A stretch of 64,000 nt of DNA from Pedobacter alluvionis (GTDB lineage Bacteria > Bacteroidota > Bacteroidia > Sphingobacteriales > Sphingobacteriaceae). The position numbers and the translations under genes were made by a program. Positions 53,493-63,255 of the stretch are shown in pieces. Under the pieces are notes generated by a model. That model made no database searches and was not told the DNA's origin. It saw only the letters and a program-made list of their open reading frames with translations. Where the stretch lies: the NCBI RefSeq assembly GCF_003664035.1, contig NZ_RCCK01000011.1, positions 1,178,001 through 1,242,000 on the forward strand. Direction: 5' to 3'. How positions within the stretch are numbered: the first letter of the stretch is position 1; each line of letters starts with the position of its first letter.

Positions 53493-54836
53493 CTAGTTTC
53501 TAGCAGTTTCAACACGACGGTTTTGGATACGACCTTCTTCAGTATCGTTAGAAGCAATTGGATTAGCTTCGCCATTACCTTTAGTAGCAACTTGACTAGC
53601 GTTAACGCCAGAGTTTACTAAGTAAGTTTTAACAGAGTTAGCTCTGTCTTTAGATAATTTCAAGTTATATGCAGCAGTACCTTCGCTTGAAGCGTAACCG
53701 TTTACAGTTACTTTACCACCGTTTTCACGTAACACTGAAGATAATTTATCTAAAGTAGGGTAAGACTCAGTTTTTAAAACTGAAGAGTTGAAATCGAAAC
53801 CGATTTTTTCGAAACCTGTTACATTGCTAGTTGCAGTTGAATCAGCTACCATTTTAGGAAGTGGACAACCTGAACCATCAACAGCAGTACCAGCAGGAGT
53901 TCCTGGGCATTTGTCGAATTGATCAGCAACACCGTCACCATCAGTATCTTTTTTCAAATCTTCAACAGATTTCTCAACAGCAGAAACACGGTTTTTCAAT
54001 GCTTCAACTTCTTGACGTAAAGTTGGATCTTTTAACTCATCGTACATAGTAGCTAATGGGTTAGTCCACTCTAAACTTGGTTTAGCAGAAGAACCTAAAG
54101 AGAATTCTAAACCAGCATAACCGTAAGAGAATTTATCTTTAGTTTGACCTTTTGCATAAACTCCATCTAAGTTGTCAGCATCAACAAAGTTCATAGTGTA
54201 ACCTAAGTTAAAGTTAACACGCTCAGAAACTTTGAATTTAACACCAGCACCAACTGGAATGTAAAAACCTTTTACGTAATCTTTAGCATCATGTCTGTCA
54301 TCAGCAGGACCAACAGCACTACCTTTCCAGTCGATAGTTTGACCAGCACTAGTAGTAATTTTTGGAGCATAAGCCATATAACCAGCACCGGCAGTTAAGA
54401 AGAAACCTACTGCATTCTCACGACGTAAGAAATCGATAGAACCAACATTTACAACACCACGTAAATCTACAGCATATTGTAATTCAGTTTCAAAATCTTT
54501 AACTGATGAAGTAATACCTTCGTTATTACCTGAAAGTTTACCACGTGTTCCGTTTAATTCTAAACCGAATGAGTGACCTAATTGTTTACGGATGTTTAAA
54601 CCGTAACCTAAGTTAGCATCCCATTTGTTAAAATCGTTAGTACCACCGATAGCAACAACTGGCATTAAAACACCACCGTGTACGCCGATAGACCAAGTTC
54701 TGTACTGTCCTCTACCGCCAAATACCTTGACAGCAGAAGTGGTTGCAGGAGCATCCTGAGCGACAGCAAGAGAAGCAACTCCTGTTAATGCCACTAAAGA
54801 AAGCGCAACACTTTTCTTTAAAGTAGAATAATTCAT
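53493..54836 (-). CDS. OmpA-family outer-membrane protein with TSP3 repeats
   Basis: 447 residues with a signal peptide (to about LAVAQDA). An N-terminal beta-barrel of about 250 residues (WSIGVHGGVLMPVVAIGG ... FSYGYAGLEFSLGS) is followed by a short coiled coil (LRQEVEALKNRVSAVEKSVEDL) and a thrombospondin type-3 calcium repeat (DTDGDGVADQFDKCPGTPAG). The C-terminal OmpA domain binds peptidoglycan (NGYASSEGTAAYNLKLSKDRA, NRRVE). It links the outer membrane to the wall. A strong promoter fits an abundant protein. Confidence 0.94.
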   Translation of the reverse strand: MNYSTLKKSVALSLVALTGVASLAVAQDAPATTSAVKVFGGRGQYRTWSIGVHGGVLMPVVAIGGTNDFNKWDANLGYGLNIRKQLGHSFGLELNGTRGKLSGNNEGITSSVKDFETELQYAVDLRGVVNVGSIDFLRRENAVGFFLTAGAGYMAYAPKITTSAGQTIDWKGSAVGPADDRHDAKDYVKGFYIPVGAGVKFKVSERVNFNLGYTMNFVDADNLDGVYAKGQTKDKFSYGYAGLEFSLGSSAKPSLEWTNPLATMYDELKDPTLRQEVEALKNRVSAVEKSVEDLKKDTDGDGVADQFDKCPGTPAGTAVDGSGCPLPKMVADSTATSNVTGFEKIGFDFNSSVLKTESYPTLDKLSSVLRENGGKVTVNGYASSEGTAAYNLKLSKDRANSVKTYLVNSGVNASQVATKGNGEANPIASNDTEEGRIQNRRVETARN

Positions 54837-54893
54837 AATCTTTTTTCTTTTTTAAGGGTTAAACAATTTAATTGATTAATTTTTCAGTAAAGG

Positions 54894-54923
54894 CAAAATT
54901 AATCAAAATTTTAAATTTTCAAA
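54894..54923 (-). promoter_or_regulatory. Canonical Bacteroidota promoter of the OmpA gene
   Basis: TTTG (54920-54923) - 18 bases - TAATTTTG (54894-54901) on the minus strand, an almost exact fit to TTTG-N19-TAnnTTTG. The leader is about 50 bases and A-rich near the ATG. Confidence 0.75.
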
Positions 54924-54948
54924 CTTTTATACAAACTCCGTTCCAAAC

Positions 54949-54979
54949 TTTACGGGAACTAATCATTTTATTACATTTG
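54949..54979 (+). promoter_or_regulatory. Promoter of the M24 peptidase gene
   Basis: TTTA (54949-54952) - 19 bases - TACATTTG (54972-54979) on the plus strand; one base off in the -33 element. It lies back-to-back with the OmpA promoter. Confidence 0.6.
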
Positions 54980-55007
54980 GCCATTACCAATATAAAATAC
55001 TATTTCC

Positions 55008-56297
55008 ATGAAATACCCTACGATTGATCAGTCATTATTTATTTTAAACAGAAAAAAATACGCTAATAACCTAAAAAACAATTCACTAGCAATATTTAAC
55101 TCAAGTGATGAATTCCCTAGAAGTGGAGACCAAAGTTTCGTTTTTAAGCAAAATCCAGATTTATTTTATTTATCAGGCATTGATCAGGAACAAACAATTC
55201 TACTATTATATCCTGATTGTCCTAATCCTTTGCACAGAGAAGTCCTGTTTTTAAGACAGACCAACGACTATATCAAAGTTTGGGAAGGATATAAGTACAC
55301 CAAAGAACAGGCAAAAGCCGCCTCAGGCATCCAATCAATATATTGGTTAGAAGATTTTGACAACATTTTACATAGTATTGTTAACTATGCTGAGCATATT
55401 TATTTAAATACAAATGAGAATGACCGGTACGCCCATGAGGTTCCTTATCGCGATATTCGTTTCATTGAGAAAATGAAATCAAAATATCCATTGCATCATT
55501 ATGAACGCTCGGCACCAATTATGAGAAATTTACGTGCCGTTAAATCTGATGTAGAGATCGAATTAACTAAAAAGGCATCGGCAATAACCCGTGATGCTTT
55601 TATCAGGGTATTAAAATTCACAAAGCCTGGGGTTAAAGAATATGAAATTGAAGCAGAGATTATACATGAATTCGTCCGTCAGGGCGCAACAGGTCATGCC
55701 TATACGCCTATTATTGCTTCCGGTCATAACGCAAACATCCTACATTACAACGATAATAACCAGACTTGTAAAGATGGAGACGTAATACTCTTCGATTTTG
55801 GTGCAGAATACGCCAACTATAATGCAGATATGAGCCGGTCTATTCCGGTTAATGGCCGGTTTACGCAAAGACAAAAGGATGTATACAATGCCGTACTGCA
55901 TGTAATGAAAGCGTCGATTAAATTAATTGGCGAAGGAATTATATGGAATACCTACCACGAACAAGTTGGCGAAATTATGACGGAACAACTGATTAATCTC
56001 GGGCTTATTTCTACAACTGACGTGAAGAATCAAACCGCATCTTGGCCAGCTTATAAAAAATATTTTATGCACGGCACTTCGCATCACTTAGGCATAGATG
56101 TACACGACTTTGCAGGAAGGTATACCCCTTTTGCTAACGGGAACATTCTTACGGTTGAACCAGGCATTTATATTCCGGAGGAAGGCTTAGGTATCCGTTT
56201 AGAAAATAATATCCTCATCACAGCAAATGGGAATATAGATTTAATGGCCGATATCCCATTAGAAGCTGAAGAAATTGAGGAGATTATGAATAGTTAA
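55008..56297 (+). CDS. M24 Xaa-Pro aminopeptidase (PepP-like)
   Basis: Removes N-terminal residues preceding proline. 429 residues: N-terminal aminopeptidase-P domain (1-170) and creatinase/pita-bread fold (about 175-420). Metal ligands match PepP: Asp263 (LFDFG), Asp274 (NADMSR), His359, Glu384 (TVEPGIY) and Glu399, with His355 and His366 (HGTSHHLGIDVHD) as catalytic histidines. No signal peptide. Monocistronic, with its own promoter. Confidence 0.94.
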   Translation: MKYPTIDQSLFILNRKKYANNLKNNSLAIFNSSDEFPRSGDQSFVFKQNPDLFYLSGIDQEQTILLLYPDCPNPLHREVLFLRQTNDYIKVWEGYKYTKEQAKAASGIQSIYWLEDFDNILHSIVNYAEHIYLNTNENDRYAHEVPYRDIRFIEKMKSKYPLHHYERSAPIMRNLRAVKSDVEIELTKKASAITRDAFIRVLKFTKPGVKEYEIEAEIIHEFVRQGATGHAYTPIIASGHNANILHYNDNNQTCKDGDVILFDFGAEYANYNADMSRSIPVNGRFTQRQKDVYNAVLHVMKASIKLIGEGIIWNTYHEQVGEIMTEQLINLGLISTTDVKNQTASWPAYKKYFMHGTSHHLGIDVHDFAGRYTPFANGNILTVEPGIYIPEEGLGIRLENNILITANGNIDLMADIPLEAEEIEEIMNS

Positions 56298-56390
56298 TTC
56301 CAGTTAGCAGTATTCAATTTGCAGTTTACAGTTTAAACAATTAACCGATTAACCAGCCTTAACAATTTAGCAATAAGGCAATCTCAACTG

Positions 56391-57287
56391 TTAACTATTA
56401 CCAAACTCGTCCGCAAAACGATAAATATTAAAATCATCTTGTTTTAAGGCTGCCTGAATTTTTTCTCGCAGCCTTTTTTTATCGATATGCTGCATTTTTT
56501 GATGCTGTATGAGTTTCCATGCCTTTTCTGCAAATAAAAAAGCTTTTCGGTCATCATTAAATACCTCCGGTTTGATAATCCATTTACACAATTCGTCGAT
56601 CCCTATATTTTTATCAGCAACAGTTTTTAAGATTGGAATAGCCTTTACACCCTGATGAACTATTTTTTTTAGATTATTGGCAAAAGTATCTGCTCCTTCC
56701 CTGTCAGCCTTATTAATCACAAAACAATCGGCAATTTCCATTAACCCGGATTTGATATTCTGAACTTCATCTCCGGATTCTGGCACCAATACAACAACAG
56801 TTTTATCTGCCAATCCCGCAATTTCTACTTCCGATTGTCCAACCCCAACAGTTTCAACAATAATCAGATCAAAATTCGAAGCTTTTAAAACGTCAACCAT
56901 TTCGATTGTTTTTGCCGAAATGCCGCCCAAAGCGCCACGTGTAGCCAAAGATCGGATAAAAACATTCGGATTATTAAACTGGCCCGCCATCCGGATACGA
57001 TCGCCCAGCAAAGAGCCAAAATTAAATGGAGAGGTTGGATCTATCGCCAATATGGCAATGCGTTTCCCCTCGGCAACTAAATGATCGGTTACCACATTTA
57101 CCAAAGTACTTTTGCCAGCGCCGGGAGGTCCGGTAATACCCAAAACGGGGACAGTAGCCTTACTATCTAAATCTCTTAAAATCGAATCTGCCGGTTTAAT
57201 ATCGTTTTCAACAAGCGTTAATGTTCTTGCCAAAACCTTATAATTGCCCGCCTTTACTTCGCTTAAAATGGATAGATGCGTATTCAT
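56391..57287 (-). CDS. meaB: MeaB/ArgK-type GTPase (methylmalonyl-CoA mutase chaperone)
   Basis: G3E-family P-loop GTPase that loads or protects the B12 cofactor of methylmalonyl-CoA mutase. 298 residues from the ATG at 57287; a longer in-frame start adds MLICTKIVLL, not conserved. Walker A is GPPGAGKS (53-60). Further motifs are ETVGVGQSE and the NKAD specificity motif. The mutase genes are not in this window. It is divergent from the first glycosyltransferase gene. Confidence 0.93.
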   Translation of the reverse strand: MNTHLSILSEVKAGNYKVLARTLTLVENDIKPADSILRDLDSKATVPVLGITGPPGAGKSTLVNVVTDHLVAEGKRIAILAIDPTSPFNFGSLLGDRIRMAGQFNNPNVFIRSLATRGALGGISAKTIEMVDVLKASNFDLIIVETVGVGQSEVEIAGLADKTVVVLVPESGDEVQNIKSGLMEIADCFVINKADREGADTFANNLKKIVHQGVKAIPILKTVADKNIGIDELCKWIIKPEVFNDDRKAFLFAEKAWKLIQHQKMQHIDKKRLREKIQAALKQDDFNIYRFADEFGNS

Positions 57288-57296
57288 CAATAAAAC

Positions 57297-57304
57297 TATC
57301 TTTG
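57297..57304 (+). promoter_or_regulatory. TATCTTTG element upstream of the glycosyltransferase cluster
   Basis: A match to TAnnTTTG, about 40 bases from the GT2 ATG. No strong -33 element. Confidence 0.4.
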
Positions 57305-57344
57305 TACAAATTAACAAAAATTATTAGCTACAAAGCGCCCAATA

Positions 57345-58220
57345 ATGAAAGTTACCGGTTTTACATTTTTAAGAAATGCTATTGTTAACGACTACCCTGC
57401 AAAAGAGGCGATACTTTCTGTGCTGCCATTGTGCGACGATTTTATTGTTGCATTGGGAAACTCTACAGACCAAACTTCTGAAATGGTTAAAAGCATTGAT
57501 CCTAAAATTAGAACAATTGATACCATTTGGGATGAAAGTATACGGGAAGGCGGTCGTGTTTTTGCTGATGAAACCAATAAGGCACTAGCTGAAATAGGGA
57601 AAGATACCGACTGGATGATCTACATTCAAGGTGACGAAGCCATACATGAAGATTATCTCCCCTTGATTAAAAAAGAAATGGAAGATGAACTTAACAATAG
57701 CAATGTTGAGGCCTTACTCTTAAAATATAAACATTTTTATGCCTCTTATGATTATCTGGCCGAATCCAGACGTTGGTACAGAAGAGAGGTTAGGATTATC
57801 AAAAACCTTCCAGGAGTTCACTCTTACCGGGATGCCCAGGGTTTCAGAATTAACGACAGAAAACTCAAGGTTAAGCTAATTGATGCTTACATTTACCATT
57901 ATGGCTGGGTGAAACCCCCAAAAGGATTACAAGGTAAAGTGCGCAACTTTAATCAGTTTTATCAAACGGAAGAGTGGATAGAAGAAAATTATCCCATTCA
58001 GGATACATACGATATGCACAATGCCGATCGACTGGTCCATTTTAAAGGCACCCACCCTAAAGTGATGCTGGAAAGAATTGCCGCAGCAAACTGGAAATTT
58101 GAAAAAGATTTAACCAAAGAAACCCCCAAAATGAATTTCCGCAGAAAGGTTTTGCAAAAAATTGAAGACTTAACCGGATTACGGTTATTTGAGTATCGGA
58201 ATTATAAAATTGTAAAGTAG
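57345..58220 (+). CDS. Family-2-like glycosyltransferase
   Basis: 291 residues of GT-A type: GFTFLRNAIVNDYPAKEAILSVLP at the N-terminus, ADETNKALAEIGKDTDWMIYIQGDEAIHEDY as the donor-site region (QGDEAI in place of the usual DxD), then an acceptor part with WYRREVRIIKN. It has no membrane helix. First gene of a glycan-building run with DUF5672, ABC and WbsX genes. The linkage it makes is unknown. Confidence 0.85.
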   Translation: MKVTGFTFLRNAIVNDYPAKEAILSVLPLCDDFIVALGNSTDQTSEMVKSIDPKIRTIDTIWDESIREGGRVFADETNKALAEIGKDTDWMIYIQGDEAIHEDYLPLIKKEMEDELNNSNVEALLLKYKHFYASYDYLAESRRWYRREVRIIKNLPGVHSYRDAQGFRINDRKLKVKLIDAYIYHYGWVKPPKGLQGKVRNFNQFYQTEEWIEENYPIQDTYDMHNADRLVHFKGTHPKVMLERIAAANWKFEKDLTKETPKMNFRRKVLQKIEDLTGLRLFEYRNYKIVK

Positions 58221-58239
58221 ACCACAATTTAAATCTATA

Positions 58240-58247
58240 TATATTTG
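58240..58247 (+). promoter_or_regulatory. TATATTTG element upstream of the GT4 gene
   Basis: A good match to TAnnTTTG 20 bases from the ATG. The -33 element is weak. Confidence 0.4.
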
Positions 58248-58267
58248 CACCATCAAATAACATTTTA

Positions 58268-59335
58268 ATGAAAAAGCCCAACGTTTTAGTAACTTTTGAT
58301 TCGATGAAGGATGCCAATTGCGGCTATTTCTCGTTTGGAAAAGGGTTGGGTGACGCATTAATACATGAAAACAAAGGAAAATTTAAATTAAAGTTTTATC
58401 TTTTTAAACACACTCAATACCTTTTTAATGGTTTGGTTGACCTCATTTATCTATCCAGATTAGACCGGTTATTCTTTAAAGGGAAAAATGACTTCGATGT
58501 TGTTCATCTTTCTGATCAAACCTGCAGACTAAGACCGAGCAAAGTAAATGCAAAAAAAATAATGACTGTTCATGACATGAACAAAGTGCATTTAAAGTTT
58601 AGCAAGCCACACAGAATTCAGGTATATCTAAAAAAACTAGGCAAGCTAATATCACAGTGTGATAAAATTGTATGCATATCACAGTTTGTTGCAAATGATG
58701 TAAAACACTATTTCCCGGAGTCAGCAAATAAAATCAGTGTAATTTATAACGGGGCCGATAAATTAATTTCAGATGAAAACCATCAGCCAGCTTTTAAACC
58801 TGGAAAGAAATTTCTATTTACCATTGGTTTGCTCTCCGTACAAAAAGGCTTTCACTTATTACCTGCATTATTAAAAGATAACGATTTTGAACTGGTAATT
58901 TCAGGCAGGGAAACACCTCACAAACAACGAATTTTAGAAGAAGCAGAAAAATATAACTGTTTGGATAGGGTACACATTACCGGGCCAGTTAGTGATGAAG
59001 ACAAAGCCTGGTACTATAAAAACTGTGATGCTTTCTTATTTCCTTCAGTTGCCGAAGGTTTTGGTCTTCCTGTAATCGAAGCCATGCATTTTGGAAAACC
59101 CGTGTTTCTGTCTAAATTCACTTCTTTGCCTGAGGTTGGCGGCGATGTTGCTTATTATTTTGATAATTTTGAACCTGAACAGATGCAGGAAGTATTCTAT
59201 AATGGTATGAAAGATTTCAAAGAAAGAAATCGCACTCAAGAAATGATTTTGCAGGCAGAAAAATTTTCATGGGATATTGCTGCAAGTCAATATCTAAGCC
59301 TTTATCAGGAATGTATTGAAAATAAATCGTATTGA
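58268..59335 (+). CDS. Family-4 glycosyltransferase
   Basis: 355 residues, GT-B fold. The C-terminal half has FTIGLLSVQKGFHLLPALL, ISGRE and FLFPSVAEGFGLPVIEAMHFGKPV, the E-x7-E nucleotide-sugar motif of GT4 enzymes. The N-terminal half starts MKKPNVLVTFDSMKDANCGYF. It is followed by a DUF5672 gene whose TTG start overlaps its TGA (TTGA), so the two are translationally coupled. Confidence 0.9.
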   Translation: MKKPNVLVTFDSMKDANCGYFSFGKGLGDALIHENKGKFKLKFYLFKHTQYLFNGLVDLIYLSRLDRLFFKGKNDFDVVHLSDQTCRLRPSKVNAKKIMTVHDMNKVHLKFSKPHRIQVYLKKLGKLISQCDKIVCISQFVANDVKHYFPESANKISVIYNGADKLISDENHQPAFKPGKKFLFTIGLLSVQKGFHLLPALLKDNDFELVISGRETPHKQRILEEAEKYNCLDRVHITGPVSDEDKAWYYKNCDAFLFPSVAEGFGLPVIEAMHFGKPVFLSKFTSLPEVGGDVAYYFDNFEPEQMQEVFYNGMKDFKERNRTQEMILQAEKFSWDIAASQYLSLYQECIENKSY

Positions 59336-60132
59336 AAAAGGTTGCAATAGTAATTCCGTTCTATCGAATTCAGATCTCTGATTATGAAAAGATTGCATTA
59401 AAACAGTGTGAAAAAGTTTTAGGTAATCATGATAAGATAGCAATAAAGCCGATGGATCTTAATTTGCCAGATGAAACCAAATTATTGAACCTTCACAACA
59501 CCATAAGTTTCAGTAATAACTATTTCGAAAGTATTTCAGGCTATAATAAGTTAATGCTATCCGCTGAGTTTTATAAGGCATTTCTTAATTATGAATATAT
59601 CTTGATCTATCAGATGGACTGCTTCGTCTTTTCCGATCAGTTGGATTTCTGGTGCAATCAAAACTGGGATTATATCGGTGCTCCATGGATTAGGAAAACT
59701 TATCATAAAAACCCCGTTGAAATGTATTTTCTGAAAATAAAGCAAAATATTAATTCACGTTTTAACTGTTCTGACAATAATAAACCCAACCAATATCAAT
59801 TAAACAATCAAGTGGGCAATGGTGGCTTTTCATTGAGGCGTGTTCATAAATTCTATAATTTATGTCTATTAATGCAACCTGTGATTAACGAATATCTTTC
59901 ATCTAATGGAAATCTACACAATGAAGATGTTTTTTGGAGCATTGAGGTGAATAAAGAAAAAAGAGTTTTAAATATCCCAAGTTGTGAAAAAGCTTTGAAA
60001 TTTGCAGTAGAAGTACCGCCAATAAGACTTAAACTACTAAAAGAAAGTGACTTACCATTTGGATGCCACGACTGGGATCGGTACGCAGACTATTGGCGTA
60101 TAGTATTTAGCAAAATAGGTTACAAAATCTAG
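59332..60132 (+). CDS. DUF5672 protein (glycosyltransferase-like)
   Basis: 266 residues. VAIVIPFYRIQISDYEKIALKQC and YQMDCFVFSDQLDFWCNQNWDYIGAPWI are typical of DUF5672, a GT-like family seen in O-antigen and capsule clusters. The start is TTG (59332), overlapping the preceding stop by four bases; no ATG occurs before residue 39, beyond the conserved VAIVIPFY. It probably adds a sugar in this glycan cluster (inference from context). Confidence 0.85.
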   Translation: MKKVAIVIPFYRIQISDYEKIALKQCEKVLGNHDKIAIKPMDLNLPDETKLLNLHNTISFSNNYFESISGYNKLMLSAEFYKAFLNYEYILIYQMDCFVFSDQLDFWCNQNWDYIGAPWIRKTYHKNPVEMYFLKIKQNINSRFNCSDNNKPNQYQLNNQVGNGGFSLRRVHKFYNLCLLMQPVINEYLSSNGNLHNEDVFWSIEVNKEKRVLNIPSCEKALKFAVEVPPIRLKLLKESDLPFGCHDWDRYADYWRIVFSKIGYKI

Positions 60133-60235
60133 AAACTTAAATAGTTTAATGAAAAGATGTATACAATTTATACAAGTAGAATGTAATTTTAAACTACTGC
60201 AGTAAAACCTTTTAAATAGGTTTATTGGAAAACCG

Positions 60236-60243
60236 TACATTTG
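60236..60243 (+). promoter_or_regulatory. TACATTTG element upstream of the ABC flippase gene
   Basis: A match to TAnnTTTG, 73 bases from the ATG, with TTTA about 21 bases upstream (60211-60214). Confidence 0.45.
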
Positions 60244-60315
60244 CTAAGTTTTATTTAGATTTTTCAGGAGAAATCTCAGGCCGTTCTCCAAATTTATCAT
60301 ATACATTTTTCATAA

Positions 60316-62151
60316 ATGAAAATTTACTTCCGCTTATTATCGTTTGCAAAACCAATTGAGAAGTTTGCTATTCCCTATGTGATTGCAACATTATTATCCA
60401 TTCTGTTTGGAACATTCAACCTGGCGCTTCTGTCTCCATTATTTGAAACTTTATTAAATGCGAATAAACCTGCACCTCAAACGCCGACACTTACAGATAA
60501 AGCTACAGAATCATTCAGTTTGCTAGGAAAACTCAGAGAACTGGTAACTGATTCAATAGCCAAAAATTCTATTGAAAAAACTTTGCTTTATGTATGCGCC
60601 ATCATCGTGATATCTGTGTTATTATCAAATCTATTCAGATACTTTTCTCAACGTTATATGGAAGATTTAAGGGTACATACATTGCTAAATTTCAGAAAAA
60701 GGGTATTCGATAATGTGATGAACCTGCATGTAGGTTTTTTTAGTAATGAGCGCAAAGGTGATATTATTTCAAAAGTTGCTTCTGATGTTCAGGTAGTACA
60801 ATTTACAGTAACAAATACTTTGCAGGTAGTTTTTAAAGAACCCGTTACTTTAATTGTATATGTAGTTTTGTTATTTAATATTTCTGCTAAACTTACCTTA
60901 TTCTCACTTTTAGTAATCCCGATTTCCGCTTTTATTATTAGTAAAATTGTAAAAAGGCTAAAACAACAGGCAAAGGAAGCGCATGAGTCTTTCGCAAAAA
61001 TGATCGGCTTTCTGGATGAGGCATTAAGCGGCATAAAAATAATTAAAGCATTTAATGCAACGGAAAGAACTAAGGATAAGTTCAATAATGAAAATATCTT
61101 CTATTCCAATTTAAACCGGAAAATGGTAAGAAGACAGCAATTAGGTTCACCTGTTTCTGAATTTTTAGGTGTTTTAATGATCGCTGTTATTGTCTGGTAT
61201 GGTGGAAGTTTAATTTTACACCATGATAAAAATGCGCTCGCAGCTGCTGATTTTATAGCCTATATTGCTATTTTTTCTCAGGTAATGCGTCCGGCAAAAG
61301 CATTAACTGATTCATTTAGCGGAATTCATTCTGGAATTGCTGCAGGAGAACGTGTTTTAGAACTGATAGATACTAAACCCGAAATGGTTAATAAAGGTAA
61401 TGCAATACAAATTAACGCATTTAATAAATCATTGGTTCTGGAAAATGTCAACTTCAGCTATGGAGAAAAGCAAATTTTAAAGGACATAAATATTGAAATA
61501 AACAAAGGTCAAACCATTGCTTTAGTTGGTCCGTCAGGTGGCGGAAAAAGCACATTGATGGATTTAATTCCACGTTTTCATGACCCTAAATCAGGCACTA
61601 TTAAATTGGATGGAGTAGATTATAAAGACTTAAGGATTGAAGATCTCCGCTCACAAATGGGAACTGTCAATCAAGAGTCTTTCTTATTTAACGATACCAT
61701 TTTCAACAATATTGCCTTTGCAAAACCAAATGCAAGCGAGGAAGAAGTAATTACTGCTGCTAAAATTGCAAATGCCCATGATTTTATTCTAAATACAGAA
61801 AATGGCTATCAAACATCAGTTGGTGATCGTGGAAACAAATTATCCGGAGGGCAAAGGCAGCGTGTTTGCATTGCCAGGGCAGTTTTAGCAAACCCACCAA
61901 TTATGCTGCTGGATGAGGCTACTTCAGCCTTAGACACAGAATCGGAAAAACTGGTTCAGGAAGCCTTAAACAATTTAATGAAGAATCGAACATCAATTGT
62001 TATTGCACACCGTTTAAGTACCATTCAGCACGCCGATCGAATTATAGTGATTGATAATGGCGAAGTAGTAGAAACCGGAAGTCATACTGAATTGATGACT
62101 CAAAACGGCCTTTACAGAAGACTGATTGATATGCAAGCTTTTAATAATTAA
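60316..62151 (+). CDS. MsbA-like ABC transporter (lipid/glycan flippase)
   Basis: 611 residues. Six membrane helices lie in the first ~330 residues, with FRKRVFDNVMNLHVGFFSNERKGDIISK typical of MsbA-like exporters. The nucleotide-binding domain has Walker A GPSGGGKST (405-413), signature LSGGQRQR, Walker B IMLLDEATSALD and H-loop IAHRLST. Its place in a glycosyltransferase run suggests export of a lipid-linked glycan. The stop is 2 bases before the next ATG. Confidence 0.92.
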   Translation: MKIYFRLLSFAKPIEKFAIPYVIATLLSILFGTFNLALLSPLFETLLNANKPAPQTPTLTDKATESFSLLGKLRELVTDSIAKNSIEKTLLYVCAIIVISVLLSNLFRYFSQRYMEDLRVHTLLNFRKRVFDNVMNLHVGFFSNERKGDIISKVASDVQVVQFTVTNTLQVVFKEPVTLIVYVVLLFNISAKLTLFSLLVIPISAFIISKIVKRLKQQAKEAHESFAKMIGFLDEALSGIKIIKAFNATERTKDKFNNENIFYSNLNRKMVRRQQLGSPVSEFLGVLMIAVIVWYGGSLILHHDKNALAAADFIAYIAIFSQVMRPAKALTDSFSGIHSGIAAGERVLELIDTKPEMVNKGNAIQINAFNKSLVLENVNFSYGEKQILKDINIEINKGQTIALVGPSGGGKSTLMDLIPRFHDPKSGTIKLDGVDYKDLRIEDLRSQMGTVNQESFLFNDTIFNNIAFAKPNASEEEVITAAKIANAHDFILNTENGYQTSVGDRGNKLSGGQRQRVCIARAVLANPPIMLLDEATSALDTESEKLVQEALNNLMKNRTSIVIAHRLSTIQHADRIIVIDNGEVVETGSHTELMTQNGLYRRLIDMQAFNN

Positions 62152-62153
62152 TC

Positions 62154-63254
62154 ATGAAATATAAAATTAAACCAATCGCTATTTACCTACCCCAATATCA
62201 TACAATTAAAGAAAATAACGAATGGTGGGGCGATGGATTTACAGAGTGGACAAATGTAAAAAAAGCACAATCATTATTCAAAAATCACTATCAACCACAT
62301 GTACCTTTAAATAAAAATTATTATGATTTGAGTTCAAATGATGTGTTGATTGAACAAGCTGCTTTAGCTAAAGAGTATGGAATCTATGGTTTTTGCTTCT
62401 ATCATTATTGGTTTAATGGAAAGCTCTTGTTAGAAAAACCTTTACATCATTTACTTCAATCAAGTGAGCCAGATTTTCCATTTTGTTTATCATGGGCAAA
62501 TGAAAATTGGACGAGAAGATGGGATGGGGATGATCAACAAGTATTAAAACAACAAAATTATTCTCTTGAAGACGATTTTAATCATATAAACTATTTACTC
62601 CCATTCTTTAAAGATCAACGGTATATTAAAATTGATGGCAAACCTGTTTTTTTAGTTTATAGATCTGAATTACACCCAGATATCAAAGAAGCAACCAATA
62701 TATGGCGAAGAGAAGCAAAAAAGGCAGGATTCCCAGATTTGTTTTTAATTCGGATGGAAAATTTTAAAAGACAATTAAATCCATCTGATCATGGATTCGA
62801 TGCTGGGATGGAATTTGCTCCTGATAGTTTATTAAGAGGAAATAAAATTGCAAAAAAAAATATCGCACTTTATCTTGTTAAAAAATTATTACACAAGACA
62901 GGGATCAAGAAATCCGTACATTTTGATAATGGAATATATTCTTATACAAGAGTTGTAAAAAACATGATAAATAGAGATAATCCAGGATATAAGTATTTCA
63001 GATGTATTTGCCCTTCTTGGGACAATTCTGCAAGAAGAAAGAAAAATGCAACAATCTATATAGATTCTACACCTGAATTATTTGCTCATTGGACAAAGAA
63101 AATGAAAGAATATACCGAGCAGAATCTTCCTGAGAATGAGAAACTTTTATTTATTAATGCATGGAACGAATGGGGTGAAGGTTGCCATTTAGAACCTGAT
63201 GAACTTTGGGGTACAAGATATCTACAAGCATTAAAGGATGGGTTGAATACTTGA
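62154..63254 (+). CDS. WbsX / GH99-like glycan-biosynthesis protein
   Basis: 366 residues starting MKYKIKPIAIYLPQYHTIKENNEWWGDGFTEW. The DGFTEWTNV, YGFCFYHYWFNGK, SWANENWTRRWDG and INAWNEWGEGCHLEPD signatures are those of the WbsX / glycosyl hydrolase 99-like family found in O-antigen clusters. The fold is a TIM barrel; the exact activity in biosynthesis is unresolved. Its start and stop abut the flanking genes (2 and 1 bases). Confidence 0.9.
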   Translation: MKYKIKPIAIYLPQYHTIKENNEWWGDGFTEWTNVKKAQSLFKNHYQPHVPLNKNYYDLSSNDVLIEQAALAKEYGIYGFCFYHYWFNGKLLLEKPLHHLLQSSEPDFPFCLSWANENWTRRWDGDDQQVLKQQNYSLEDDFNHINYLLPFFKDQRYIKIDGKPVFLVYRSELHPDIKEATNIWRREAKKAGFPDLFLIRMENFKRQLNPSDHGFDAGMEFAPDSLLRGNKIAKKNIALYLVKKLLHKTGIKKSVHFDNGIYSYTRVVKNMINRDNPGYKYFRCICPSWDNSARRKKNATIYIDSTPELFAHWTKKMKEYTEQNLPENEKLLFINAWNEWGEGCHLEPDELWGTRYLQALKDGLNT

Positions 63255-63255
63255 T

